Positions 9,964 through 19,057 of a stretch of 23,121 nt of DNA are shown in pieces (position 1 is the first letter of the stretch; each line of letters opens with the position of its first letter). The translations under genes were made by a program, and so were the position numbers. The DNA comes from Mytilinidion resinicola (Eukaryota; Ascomycota; Dothideomycetes; Mytilinidiales; Mytilinidiaceae): assembly GCF_010093595.1 (NCBI RefSeq), contig NW_022985447.1, positions 1,263,928 to 1,287,048 of the forward strand. Direction: 5' to 3'. The notes under the pieces are model-generated. The model was given only the letters and a program-made list of their open reading frames with translations. It did not search any database and had not been told where the DNA came from.

Positions 9964-12358
9964 TTAGAGCACAATAAAAACTGTACTTTTCGTAATCATC
10001 GTGCAATTGAACGTGAGATCACACCTTTCCTCAAATTGGCGCTTGTAGAATGAACATCCTATGGTTCAAAGTCATCTTCACCTAGCAAAGCTCCATCCTT
10101 CCGTCATGTACGAGCATAATCTCATTTGTGAATCCTCCATACCTGTAAGCAGTCGCCGCCTGAGCATAAATCTCGCATAATCATCTCCTAGTCGAAAGCC
10201 CCAGGCCTTCTGATACCGCCTCGCGGCTTCCTACACCCTACTTGTATCCCCCATTGCAGCCCACTGCAAAAGGATGGAGGCCTTACTTTCCTCCGAAAGA
10301 ACGACGACCAAGCTCAGTGCCGTAGGATCTACAGAATCAAAGTCACGACTAGCTTGGAGGCGAGGCAGAGGCGAAGTCACAGGTCGGGGTTTGTACAAGA
10401 GTTGGCATATTGAAGCTGAATACGCCTACTAGCATCGAGCGACGAGAACTGAGGATCATATTCTACCCCAAGCGGCACCGAGCAAGACCTCTTACTACGT
10501 TCATAGAATCGCAACTGCCGAGGACTATACGGGGATGTTGACCTCAACGTTGCGACCTCAGTCTGACTCCGAATTATCGGTCATCATGCCACGTTCGATC
10601 CAATCTAATTTTCTCTTGTTAGTGCCACCCAATTATGAGTTTTTGAGATAGAGAGTGGCACACTTACGGTCATTGCAGTACCCCCCCTCATGAGCTGACT
10701 GATAGCAGTTCTCTTCGGCGCATTCTGGATAGTATTGATATGGTTGGTCTAATTATAATAGCTCAGCAAACGTGAGTAGGGCAGTTTTGGCGTCTGTGGG
10801 CCCAATGTGCCATGCAAATAGCAATGTCTTCAGCGAAGAGGAGACCTGAACTTGAGGAAGATGGCACCATGCTTACGGGCAGTGCAGTACCCCTGGGCAT
10901 ACCCTGGCGAACGGTTTTCGAATTTAGAACATCCAGCTGTCCGGCACGGGACATCTGTAACATCCTCTTCGCGTTAGTCCGACAGAGTCCCAGCGCAATA
11001 GAGAGGTGTAAGAGGATGGCGTGTCTCACGAATGGAACAATACATCAGTCCGTCGAGTCCCCTCGCCGAGGCATCACTGAGGCTGTTATCACATGTGCTA
11101 TTGGAACACAGATCTGGCAAGACCATGATGAATAAGCAGTGTCTTAAGCATAAAGGGTTTAAGGCGGAAGTAAAGCGAGTCTTACGATCGCGACAGTACT
11201 ATCCACGCAAGCGAGGTTTTGCGCAGCCCGAAGATAGACAGGTGCTCATAGTGAATCCAGTTGTGCTACTAGTAGCTAGGTGTCGCACAAGAATGCGTGC
11301 ATGGTACTGTGGAATGAAATGTGTGGTGTAGGTGCAAGCAAGATTCTTGTCTATGCGGAGGGCGGGCGTACCTATCTACATACCTGTAACCTAGGGATGT
11401 GCTGGGATGCGCTGGCAAGCAGGCATATATTTGCCTGAAAAAGCCACGCGGGGAAGCATTGCATGCGAACAGTCCAGCCTTATCATGGCTGCAATAATAG
11501 GGCGAGGCTGAGGCGCCGAGTATGAGCACTGGTGCCCAGTGGATGACAAGGCGTCCAGAGTGAGGCGAACTTCAACGCTGATATGGGATCTGTTCTACCC
11601 GGCGTCTCTTTCGGTTTGTGTCATCACGGGCAGTATATTCCATCACGCTGGAAGGTCTTCTTCCTTTCCACAACGCGTCTTCAGGGAACACTTCTTGCTA
11701 GCGATGCCAGCGGGAATTGTTATTTGGGTGAGGTAGGGGCTACAGATCTAATTATCGTACTTCCTTGAGGTTTATCATTTGAATCGCGTCGCTCAACCTC
11801 ACTTCTCGACACCTGGTAAGGCGTGCAGTCTTCGACCACTGTGCATTATTTTATTCAATACTCTCTTCGCGGTTCAAAGCCCCTACGCACCAAACAGTGA
11901 TCACAGGAACTTTCTTGCCAATCACGTGAAGGCTAATAAACCCACAGACTCTTGGAGAGATGCCTTGCCTTGCTATCATGACGAGCTGCAGGAGCTAAGA
12001 AACTCAAAAGCTGGTCTTGTCGTACGTGTGCCAATTTGGTTGGATAGGCTGCTGAGATAGTAGCGGCAAGGACCGTTACACGACGTCTTGTGAAAGGAGA
12101 TGGATCCGATAGACCCAATAGACGCTGCCGAAGGCTGAAAGAATCAGACACATTTTGCACATAAGCGTGTAGAGAAGGGGACGCGGGGTAAGGCTGAGGT
12201 TCTGGTGAAGATAAAGTGATTGAAGTGTTGCAGCTGCCCATCGAGATTTCATTTGCACAGCAAAGACACGAATTCAAACTTTCTTCCTTCTAGATAACGC
12301 ACACTTTGACACTTGTAACCGTGTTCTATATTCCATAAAGCAGAAGCCAACCGCAACC
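9964..12358. other. Long gene-poor stretch
   Basis: I find no convincing gene in about 2.4 kb. Open frames reach about 115 codons on either strand but have no family signature, poor start context and mutual overlap. A 28-31-bp diverged direct repeat is listed separately. The last 100 bases before 12359 should carry the promoter of the downstream gene. Confidence 0.45.
10657..10893. repeat. Dispersed direct repeat pair
   Basis: Segments 10657-10684 and 10863-10893 share GGCAC, then CTTACGG, CA and TGCAGTACCCC, with one 3-bp insertion and a few substitutions, about 200 bp apart. The first copy is next to a 7-bp inverted repeat, GTGCCAC at 10622-10628 and GTGGCAC at 10655-10661. Origin unknown; possibly remains of a small mobile element. 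Confidence 0.35.
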
Positions 12359-13663
12359 ATGGCAAACGATCTCATAGCTGAAATCTCGCGCCTAGGTCTT
12401 GAAGACCTCAACACTCCAGCCTCAGCATCGATCACCGACGTTCAGCACCTCTCATCCTACAACTGGGTCGAAGCGCCGAAAGCCACACCCACGATCGCCG
12501 TCCCTGGCAGTCCAGACCTGTGGTCCCCTCCCAACCGCCCCTTCCGATTGGAAAAGGACACTGGCCACATCTACATTGCTCAAAATGCAGCACGACACCC
12601 AGACAGCCCTCTCGAACCGCTCTTCCGGGCGTTGTACGTCTCACATCCATCCTTCGACATCACCTCCATCGACGTCGTGACCGACCGGAACAACATCCGC
12701 AAGCTCCTTGCCTTTGTGAACCCTCGCTGGAACAGCTACAAACGGGAAGCCTTCACCATCCACGTCGAGGTCACGAACAATACTGCCATCCTCTGCCGCG
12801 AGGAGACCAAAACGGACGAGTACATAGGCCCGAACGAGTTCAGAGGTTATGGCCATTCGTTCGAGAAGAACTGCACTAGCCGCAAAGTCAGCGGGAGTAC
12901 GGGGCACCACAGGATCATATCGTACCGCTTCGGTGGCCTAACGTTCATGATCCGACATGAGACGGACGGTTATGTTGGCGTCGCTGGCACCCAGCTGAGC
13001 CCGCAACCCCCGGCCAACCAAGCGCCGGAGCTCGACGACCTCTCCAGCATCCTAGGCTCCCTGTCGCTATCTCCTGAAAGCAGCACTCCTGGGAAAAGCT
13101 CTCTTGTTGGCCCCAAACTGGTAACCCGAAAGGAAGGCCAAGTGGTTTCGCTCCCCTCAACCCTCGAGATCAAAACCCGCGTCGCGCACAGACCTCTTGC
13201 TTTCGAGGACGTCGTCTCACAGCTCTGGGTCTCACAGACGCCCAAGCTCGTCCGCGCCTACCACAACAGGGGCGTGTTTGCGGTCCCTAAAGTGGAAGAT
13301 GTAGCGGTCCAAGTTAAGACCTGGGAAGACCAGAACCAGAAAGACCTCAGAATGCTGGCCGGCCTGATCGGGAAGATTCGCGAGATGGTGAAAGAGAGTG
13401 GCGGGAGAGCAACACTGAGGTATAATGCTATTGGAGACAAGTTGGGCTTTTACAAATTGGGAGGGAAGCAGATGCTGCCGGAGGGCTTGTATGCAAAGTG
13501 GGAGGGCAGGGGTAGTAACGAAGAGGGTGTCGGTTCAGATGTGAAGATCGTTGGGAAGTCTATTAAGAAAGCTAAGGTTGCAGTAAGTGGGAAGAACACA
13601 AGGACGGCGGGAACGAAAGAGAATATAGTTGCTGAGGCGCAGCTACCCATTGGTGGCGATTAG
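12359..13663 (+). CDS. Conserved fungal protein with RAI1/DXO-like nuclease residue pattern
   Basis: A single exon of 434 residues starts at ATG 12359 in good context (ACCATGGC). I recall close relatives throughout Pezizomycotina, often unnamed and sometimes labelled geranylgeranyl pyrophosphate synthetase; that label has no support here, because no DDxxD prenyl-synthase motif is present. The order of conserved residues instead resembles decapping exonucleases of the RAI1/DXO group: DVVTDRNNIRKLL (105-117), GYGHSFE (163-169), RHETDG (199-204, E201 and D203), LEIKT (269-273, E270 and K272), then QLWVSQTPKLVRAY and a GVF..PKVEDV strand to about 316. E-x-D followed by E-x-K is a PD-(D/E)XK-type core. 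Residues 212-260 are low-complexity and 395-420 basic. The nuclease role (RNA 5'-end removal) is inferred from motif order only. Its stop is 7 bp from that of the convergent CorA-like gene. Confidence 0.75.
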   Translation: MANDLIAEISRLGLEDLNTPASASITDVQHLSSYNWVEAPKATPTIAVPGSPDLWSPPNRPFRLEKDTGHIYIAQNAARHPDSPLEPLFRALYVSHPSFDITSIDVVTDRNNIRKLLAFVNPRWNSYKREAFTIHVEVTNNTAILCREETKTDEYIGPNEFRGYGHSFEKNCTSRKVSGSTGHHRIISYRFGGLTFMIRHETDGYVGVAGTQLSPQPPANQAPELDDLSSILGSLSLSPESSTPGKSSLVGPKLVTRKEGQVVSLPSTLEIKTRVAHRPLAFEDVVSQLWVSQTPKLVRAYHNRGVFAVPKVEDVAVQVKTWEDQNQKDLRMLAGLIGKIREMVKESGGRATLRYNAIGDKLGFYKLGGKQMLPEGLYAKWEGRGSNEEGVGSDVKIVGKSIKKAKVAVSGKNTRTAGTKENIVAEAQLPIGGD

Positions 13664-13670
13664 ATGATGG

Positions 13671-14873
13671 CTACTTCGGAAGCAACCCCTTTGTTAGGCG
13701 TGATAGCCATGTTCTTCTCTTAATCCCTCTTAGCTTATGATGCAATAACCAAACTCCCATCGTTAAACCCGTCAGTGGTATCGCAAATACCCAATAGATC
13801 CAGAACTTGTGTGAAACCGACCAAGTCGCGGCATAATCATCCCGTTCAGGTGTGAAGTTGAAGAAGCTCGTGCTGAAGATCGCCTACGGTATATTAGCGT
13901 CCCTCTGATAGGCGCGGCTTGGAAAACTGACTGATATGAACGTTGGGGGTAGAAAAGCCATAGTCACTACTGCAATTGTCTTCATCGTAGTAGTATCATC
14001 CTTTGCTGACTTCCCTAAGTCAGTCATTACCTTGCTGTCTCCTTGAGCTATTATGTTGTAAGCCTGGCAACAGTCAGCAACGCTTTTTCCCTGGCTGACA
14101 GAGTTCGCCTTACAAGAGCGATCTCGTTCTGCAGTCGCTCCTTGCTGGATTGAGCGCGCAGCAGCAGATTGCGAAGCATCCGGATCTGGGCATCTATATA
14201 CGTTCGTATTCTATAAGAAGCCTCAGTAGGTTTTCCGCTTCCCTGCTTGGTCTTACTCGTAAGATCCAGAACTTGTTGCTGAAGAGCCCCAAGTGTCTCT
14301 ATACACACGCTGAGCGATTCGAAAGAATGGATGGCGTGTCTCGCCAGATCATGCAACTTCAGGAAATTATGCATCTCCCGAGTCTGACGATCCTATAGTC
14401 TCTGGGATTACTACGAGAGATGTCGCTAATGACTTGGGCGCTCTCACCTTCTCGATATCACGCACAACGTCTCGTACAGACCACACAGATAACTCTTGCA
14501 TGGCAACAATCGTCTCTACAAGCGGCACATGCAACGAGTACGGTTCCGAAGGCGGTATCCCAGGCCACATTTGGAGTAGGGTGTTTTGAAGGGCTATTTG
14601 AAATGAAGGCGGTATTCCAATGCACAGTATAAAGGATCGGGTAGGATTCCAGCACGAAAAGAAGGTCATTTCGTGCCACGTGTAGCCTGGCATGTTGTTT
14701 TGCGCGACGACTTTGACTAAGACGCGGAAAATCGTGTTTGGACAGCGGTCAGTTAGCCGGTTGGCTTTGAGATCATCCTGGTACTTACCATATGATTGAA
14801 GGTTGCCATGCTTATCGAAAGATTCCTCGAAGCTGAAGAAACCATTTGAGTTCCGATACATGTGAGAGAGCAT
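13671..14873 (-). CDS. CorA-like two-helix membrane protein, 5' end uncertain
   Basis: Exons on the minus strand: 14873-14789, 14716-14448, 14392-14114, 14063-13932, 13883-13671; introns of 72, 55, 50 and 48 bp. Splicing yields DIEKDRQTREMHNFLKLHDLARHAIH, NEIALAYNIIAQGDS and FISAIFSTSFFNF, the pattern of the fungal CorA-like/ZntB-like transporter group: a long helical cytosolic region, then two membrane segments (about residues 240-260, TIAVVTMAFLPPTFISAIF, and about 285-307, FWIYWVFAIPLTGL) and a basic tail. The GMN loop of true CorA Mg2+ channels is not present; such fungal relatives commonly lack it, and transport is unproven. The 72-bp intron has no stop and is a multiple of three, so it might be retained. 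From ATG 14873 the protein has 325 residues, short for a family of about 500; the frame stays open back to about 14967 without an ATG, so an N-terminal part is missing or in an unseen exon. Confidence 0.7.
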
Positions 14874-14967
14874 ATGCTCGGGTACATGAAAGTGTTGTGA
14901 AAGTTCTGGTGCGAGTTGTTGGCTAGCTGAGAATACATCTCTCTCTAACAGGCTTGCGAGGGATTAG

Positions 14968-16472
14968 TGCTGAATGAATGAGTGGCATTTTGGGAAAATG
15001 TACAAGTATTGAAGCGCTGGAGCACTAGGGTCCTGTTTCAGTATTTAGATAGGCTGAAGTGACGGGGAAGGACTGCTGCACATTCAGGCACTGGTCAAGG
15101 CGCTTAGTATCTCGTATCCAGCCACTTGAAGCTATGTCCGCTTCAGCTTAGGATAAGTATAGAGCATGGAGACCGCTTACAGATATGCAATACAGTGAGT
15201 GACTGCATCTGAATTGTGCGGAAGAGAATACTGGACGTGGTGTCTGCGTGAAATGATGTTGGTAGCACACTGCAAGGTGAGGCCAGCTGGATAGAAATTT
15301 CAGCCTAGCTAATTCTGCCTGCGTCTGCAGGTTAGACGCATGAGGTCGAAAAAGGATTGTGCCCCGCTGCACGGTGTTGTCCAGAGCGGTCAACATCTCA
15401 GCCCCCGGCCAGAATTCTTCCCCTTTCAGCCTTTCACTGCCCGCCATTCACCACCCTGCCCCGCCGCCTCTTTCTGTATTCTGCCGAGGCAACGAGGCCG
15501 ATTGGGCTAGGCTGTTTCCGGCTAGAATACCTCGCCTATTTGCCGAGTGGTCTTACTGCCAGGGCTGTCGCAACTCAACCTTACGCTGTAAAATCTTCCT
15601 GCCACAGTTCAATAACTTCCACGGACCTTTATAATCCTATTCCTGCTTCTTCCATTATCAGAACAGTTCCCTAGACCTCTGCGAAACTCATATTCGCCTA
15701 TCGCCAGCCTCACTGTTCTAAGTGGTGGCGGTCTCAGCCTTGTCTCTGTGCCGCAACCTGACAACAGAGTATATTGCTCCGCCTTTCTGCCTACGCTATG
15801 AAGCCACACGCCTATCACCGCGTAGCGGCACTCTACGCCCGGCCGCAGCACAAAGGAACCGCCGACAGCGCCAACAGGCTGCGAGAGATACAATGCACCT
15901 TTCACCGCGTGAAGCCATTCAGGATTCTTGAAAATGGACCCCCAAAGTTTCTTGTGGCGCTCTACTTTCGAAAGGAGAGTCATTTCCGGCGGCCGAGAAT
16001 GGACGAAGTCTTTATGATCAGTCGATATAGATAGTGGGATGTCAATAGTAATGGTATTGGGTGCCAAATGTCGATGGGGACGGCGGTGTAAATGTAGAGG
16101 ATGCTAATACGAATTGTGCCTGCGATAACGTCGACAGGAACGGGGATGTCGGTGGGGATATGATGGGGATGTGATGGGGATAATGGTAGGGTCTTATACG
16201 TGTCTACCCTAACCAGGTGCATCTTGCTTATCTAGGAGGAGCCTTAAAACGGTCATACAAACTTAGTGATAAAGGAGGTCGCAAGTCGGCTTGCCACGTA
16301 ATGGATAGTTGAATGTGGCGCTCTTCGCCTGTGGACGATCACGTGCGGACTATTGTTGGCAGCCTGCGTGTGCATTGTTGCCACCTATCTCTCGTGCTGC
16401 CGCAATCACCGCCCACGACCACCGACACACCAGCCAGCTTATCAACCTCCCCAGCGAACTTCGCAACAAGAT
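14968..16472. other. Gene-poor stretch with possible gene remnant
   Basis: No complete gene is supported. On the minus strand, from about 16060 to 15890, a frame encodes EMTLLSKVERHKKLWGSIF and KNPEWLHAV, which reads as genuine protein but has no ATG at a sensible place and then passes into low-complexity sequence. About 16130-16190 is a purine-biased simple repeat of GGGGATRTGAT type. The last 150 bases hold the former promoter of the sirtuin fragment. Confidence 0.35.
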
Positions 16473-16778
16473 ATGGATGGTGCTGATGCTGGCGATGATT
16501 CTGCTTGGTCAACTTTTGCAGATTTCCTGGAATCATCTTCGCGGGTTTTGTGCCTCGTGGGTGCTGGACTCAGCGCACCATCTGGTCTGACCACCTGGCG
16601 TGGGACGAACGGGTTATGGAACGACATCAATTTGAGAGAGCTTGCCTCACCCAACAAGTTCCAAGAGGATCCAGTCACAGTTTGGAGCTTTTACGGCGAG
16701 CGTTTACTCAAGTCATTGGAGGCTCAACCAAATGCAGCACATCATGCCTTGGCGGCTCTTGCTATAGAAGTGGCCACG
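16473..16778 (+). pseudogene. Truncated sirtuin (Sir2 family) N-terminal fragment
   Basis: ATG 16473 opens a frame whose first 100 residues match the NAD-binding start of a class III (SIRT5/bacterial CobB-like) sirtuin: VLCLVGAGLSAPSGLTTWRG at 25-44 (GAGxSxxSG motif, with W in place of the usual F before RG), GLWNDINLRELASPNKF, and PNAAHHALAALA at 86-97. Family homology stops at codon 100-102, directly at the outer end of the transposon terminus at 16779. The frame runs 27 more codons into the element and stops at 16854-16856. The TQNxDxLH motif, catalytic His and zinc-binding Cys pairs are all missing, so no deacylase activity is possible. The remainder of the gene is not found on the other side of the cluster (after 20099). 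Confidence 0.8.
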
Positions 16779-17915
16779 GGCTCGTGCACGCTACCACCTC
16801 GTGCACGGTTTCCCGTGCACGCATCACGAACTTCAAAAAAATATACTTTCACTTAAATTACTCAGAACCTTATAGAAATTAAGGGGGAGATTAAACTAAA
16901 GGCGTTCTTTTATTCTATTATAATGGAGCACCTTAGTTATCACCCCCCCCTTTCTTTACATACCACCCCCCTTTTCTCTGCGTATCACCCCCCCTACATT
17001 AGGCCTAGCTCCGGCCCGTATGAATATTGTTCCACCAATCAAACTCACTCGCTTGCCTCCGTATAGGCTGCGTAAAATGGAGAGTATGTATACACAAACT
17101 GGAAAGGATGCATCATCTAGGCCAATAGGACTCTATTCACTCTAGCTACTCTAGCTACTCTACCAGCGGAAAGCGCCTAGATGGCCACCGTCCAATTGCT
17201 GACTAAAAGGAACGCCAACTAGACCTGTATACCAAGGCCTCACACCGGTTCCTTCACCATAAACAGCCTCCTCCTCAGGTGTAGACATAGGGGCATCCTC
17301 AGGGGCTGGTTGGCTATCGGGGACTAAGGAAATAGAGCCCTGAGTAGCTGTTGGAGTGCCTGCTTGTCCGGTGGAGCGATCTGGAGCTGTACCTGTGAAC
17401 TGTATAGGATTGTTCAACACTACAATGGTCCGCTCGACCGCCGGCGTGCCTGTGGAGACACCTGCCATAGTAATTTGGCTAGCCGGTGTCGCAATCTGCA
17501 CGAGCAGTAGTCTTACGAGCTCGCCGGAGATGCGATGTACCTCCACGTGCCTGGCCCTCTTCCTCTACGGACGCATGGCGGCCCCAGGGGGCGGCCGGAG
17601 GGGCACGGTGGTGAGGGTAGTGATGTAGAGGACGTGGTGTTGATGCATCGAGAGAGTGTGCGCTGGTGATGTAAATTCTTCATTGAGCACGAGCAGTCAA
17701 CCGAGTGAGTTTGATTGGTGGAACAATATTCATACGGGCCGGAGCTAGGCCTAATGTGGGGAGGGGGGGGGTGGTTGATACGCAGAGAAAAGGGGGGTGG
17801 TATGTAAAGAAAGGGGGGGTAATAACTAAGGTACTCTATTATAATTACAGAGTTGTTATACCTTTTAGGTATGTTCCTAATACGCTAAGGCCGGCTAAAG
17901 GTTAATTTCACTACC
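16779..17915 (-). mobile_element. Transposon T, left copy: 3' end, RIP-like decay, interrupted by element A
   Basis: The left copy consists of 16779-16924 plus 17838-17915, with element A between. Its outer end GGCTCGTGCACGCT, followed by further CGTGCACG motifs at about 16800 and 16814, matches the reverse complement of the right copy's end at 20099. Reading inward on the minus strand, the two copies align through the 3' untranslated part, the stop codon and about 25 C-terminal codons (PKRY, NS, II). Differences are mainly C-to-T on the coding strand: CAG has become TAG within the codons after RP, ACA has become ATA, and the stop TGA has become TAA. C-to-T in CpA context is the expected RIP signature. 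No 8-bp duplication links the two outer flanks. Confidence 0.7.
16925..17837. mobile_element. Element A: non-autonomous transposon with CACCCCC-block ends
   Basis: The 913-bp element is flanked by exact copies of ATTATAAT (16917-16924 and 17838-17845). Inverted ends of about 130 bp begin RGAGYACCTTAGTTAT and continue through three CACCCCC blocks at 16941, 16964 and 16986 (spacing 23 and 22), then a shared stretch containing TAGGCCTAGCTCCGGCCC. The centre (17054-17700) has no credible gene: the longest minus-strand frame (17546-17160) begins with GTG and is proline/threonine-rich without known domains. There is no transposase, so it must have moved in trans. Eight-bp duplications occur in hAT, KDZ and some Mutator-like groups; the tip sequence does not let me choose. 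Confidence 0.8.
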
Positions 17916-18119
17916 TGTCAGGAGTATGGCCGAGGAAAGGGTTGTATTGCTATTGACGAGGTTGCGTGGAGAGGAGAGAGGCTCCGGCCACGAGCAATAT
18001 ATATAGTGGAGCGCGCAAGGCGCCGGAAGAACCCTCGGCCCGGGATCACGTGACGTCCGTGCACGTGATGTCCCGTAACCTCAATAACTGCCAAGAGAAC
18101 CTGGAGGAACAGCGTGACA
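17916..18119. mobile_element. LTR-like fragment
   Basis: The left copy of T stops matching the right copy exactly at 17915, and the next bases are TGTCAGGAGTATGG. A 204-bp piece ends GCGTGACA, so its tips are TGTCA/TGACA, as in solo LTRs; it contains a TATATATA box near 17998. The expected 5-bp duplication (CTACC before it) is not seen after it (CGTGC), and no second copy lies in the window. It may therefore be an LTR with a lost flank or some other insert. Confidence 0.3.
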
Positions 18120-18298
18120 CGTGCCCTTCCTTTTGAAAACTAAGCTCTTGTAAGAACCTAGACATAAAAGCAACTTACTATATAAACTTATATAATAGAC
18201 AGCTAATATAATAATATAGCAATATTCCGGTAGTCTAGTTAAGTAGGTAGAGTCTAGTCCTTTAGTTTAATAAAATAGGCGGGCGGTTTAGGCTTTTA
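18120..18298. other. AT-rich remnant between LTR-like piece and element B
   Basis: This sequence is strongly AT-rich with repeated TATAATA and GTAG/CTAG words and no open frame. Together with 18982-19057 it is the old DNA into which B inserted; reading across the B insertion site gives a short stretch with coding sense on the plus strand (VVEIKDPIEAALNIF) after a TAG. It is probably RIP-degraded transposon sequence. Confidence 0.35.
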
Positions 18299-18306
18299 TA
18301 GATTAT

Positions 18307-18973
18307 GGGGACTACTAATCGTACACCCCCTAATTCCTAAACGTACACCCCCTTTTCACTACACGTACACCCCCTTTTCACTACACGTACACCCCCTCCC
18401 CCCCTATCGCTTCACCACCTTCTGATTGGCTCGGAGGGCTGCTCCGTAGCCTCCGATTCGCTCGCTTAACTTGCTCATTAATTCCGAATGCTCTCTCCAA
18501 ATGCGGCCATGTACAACACAAGCAATTACATTATGCCGATTTGTATAGCCTTATATATAGCCTTATATACAAGCTTACGTACAAGCTCACGTACAGCTGT
18601 ATATACGGCTGCATGAATTGGAAAGAATGCGCCGTAGAACAGAGAGGCTGTATAGCCATGCTGATTTATATAGTCTCATGTACGAGCTCACATACAAGCT
18701 CACGTACAAGCTCACGTACGAGCTTACGTATAGCCTCACGTATGAGCTCACATACGGCCTCGCGTATAGCATCACGTACGGCCTCGTGTATAGCATCACG
18801 TACAGCCTCGCGTATAGCATCACGTGTAGAGAGACGTAAGGGTGAATGCCCGGAGGAAGCTCCGGGCTCTCCGAGCCAATCAGAAGGTGGTGAAGCGCCA
18901 AGAGGGGGGGTGTACATGGAGTGAAAAGGGGGTGTACGTCTAGGAATTAGGGGGTGTACGATTAGTAGTCCCC
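18307..18973. mobile_element. Element B: non-autonomous transposon with 22-bp-phased end repeats
   Basis: The 667-bp element is bounded by perfect 8-bp duplications TAGATTAT (18299-18306, 18974-18981). Its inverted ends start GGGGACTACTAATC. GTACACCCCC occurs at 18321, 18343, 18365 and 18387 on the left, and as GGGGGTGTAC at 18906, 18928 and 18950 on the right: every interval is 22 bp, and the left arm has one extra unit. Further in, both arms share CTTCACCACCTTCTGATTGG. The interior carries a 12-bp repeat array. Long threonine/tyrosine- or arginine/serine-rich open frames here are products of that array, not genes. No transposase is present. Confidence 0.85.
18669..18824. repeat. 12-bp tandem array inside element B
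   Basis: Thirteen 12-bp units of consensus TAYRRSCTCACG follow one another, some alternating TATAGCATCACG with TACGGCCTCGCG. Four more units lie at 18544-18591. The unit contains the self-complementary words AGCT and, across joins, ACGT, so single strands could fold. Confidence 0.75.
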
Positions 18974-19057
18974 TAGATTATAGTAGTGGAAATTAAAGAC
19001 CCTATAGAGGCAGCCCTTAACATTTTCTAATAGTTGCTAGTAATAGTATAGATATAT

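Noticed and set aside
10763..11768. Overlapping small open frames on both strands
   Set aside because: Start context is poor, several begin with GTG or TTG, they overlap one another, and no product is recognisable.
12359..13663. Geranylgeranyl pyrophosphate synthase
   Set aside because: I recall this label on related entries, but no aspartate-rich DDxxD motif is present and the conserved blocks are unlike prenyl synthases.
15148..15447. 99-codon minus-strand frame upstream of the CorA-like gene
   Set aside because: I tested it as a missing N-terminal exon; it shows no CorA-like features and has no splice route into the frame at 14967.
17160..17546. 128-codon minus-strand frame inside element A
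   Set aside because: It starts at GTG, is low-complexity (P/T/G-rich) and has no transposase or other domain. It may be a captured fragment but cannot be supported.
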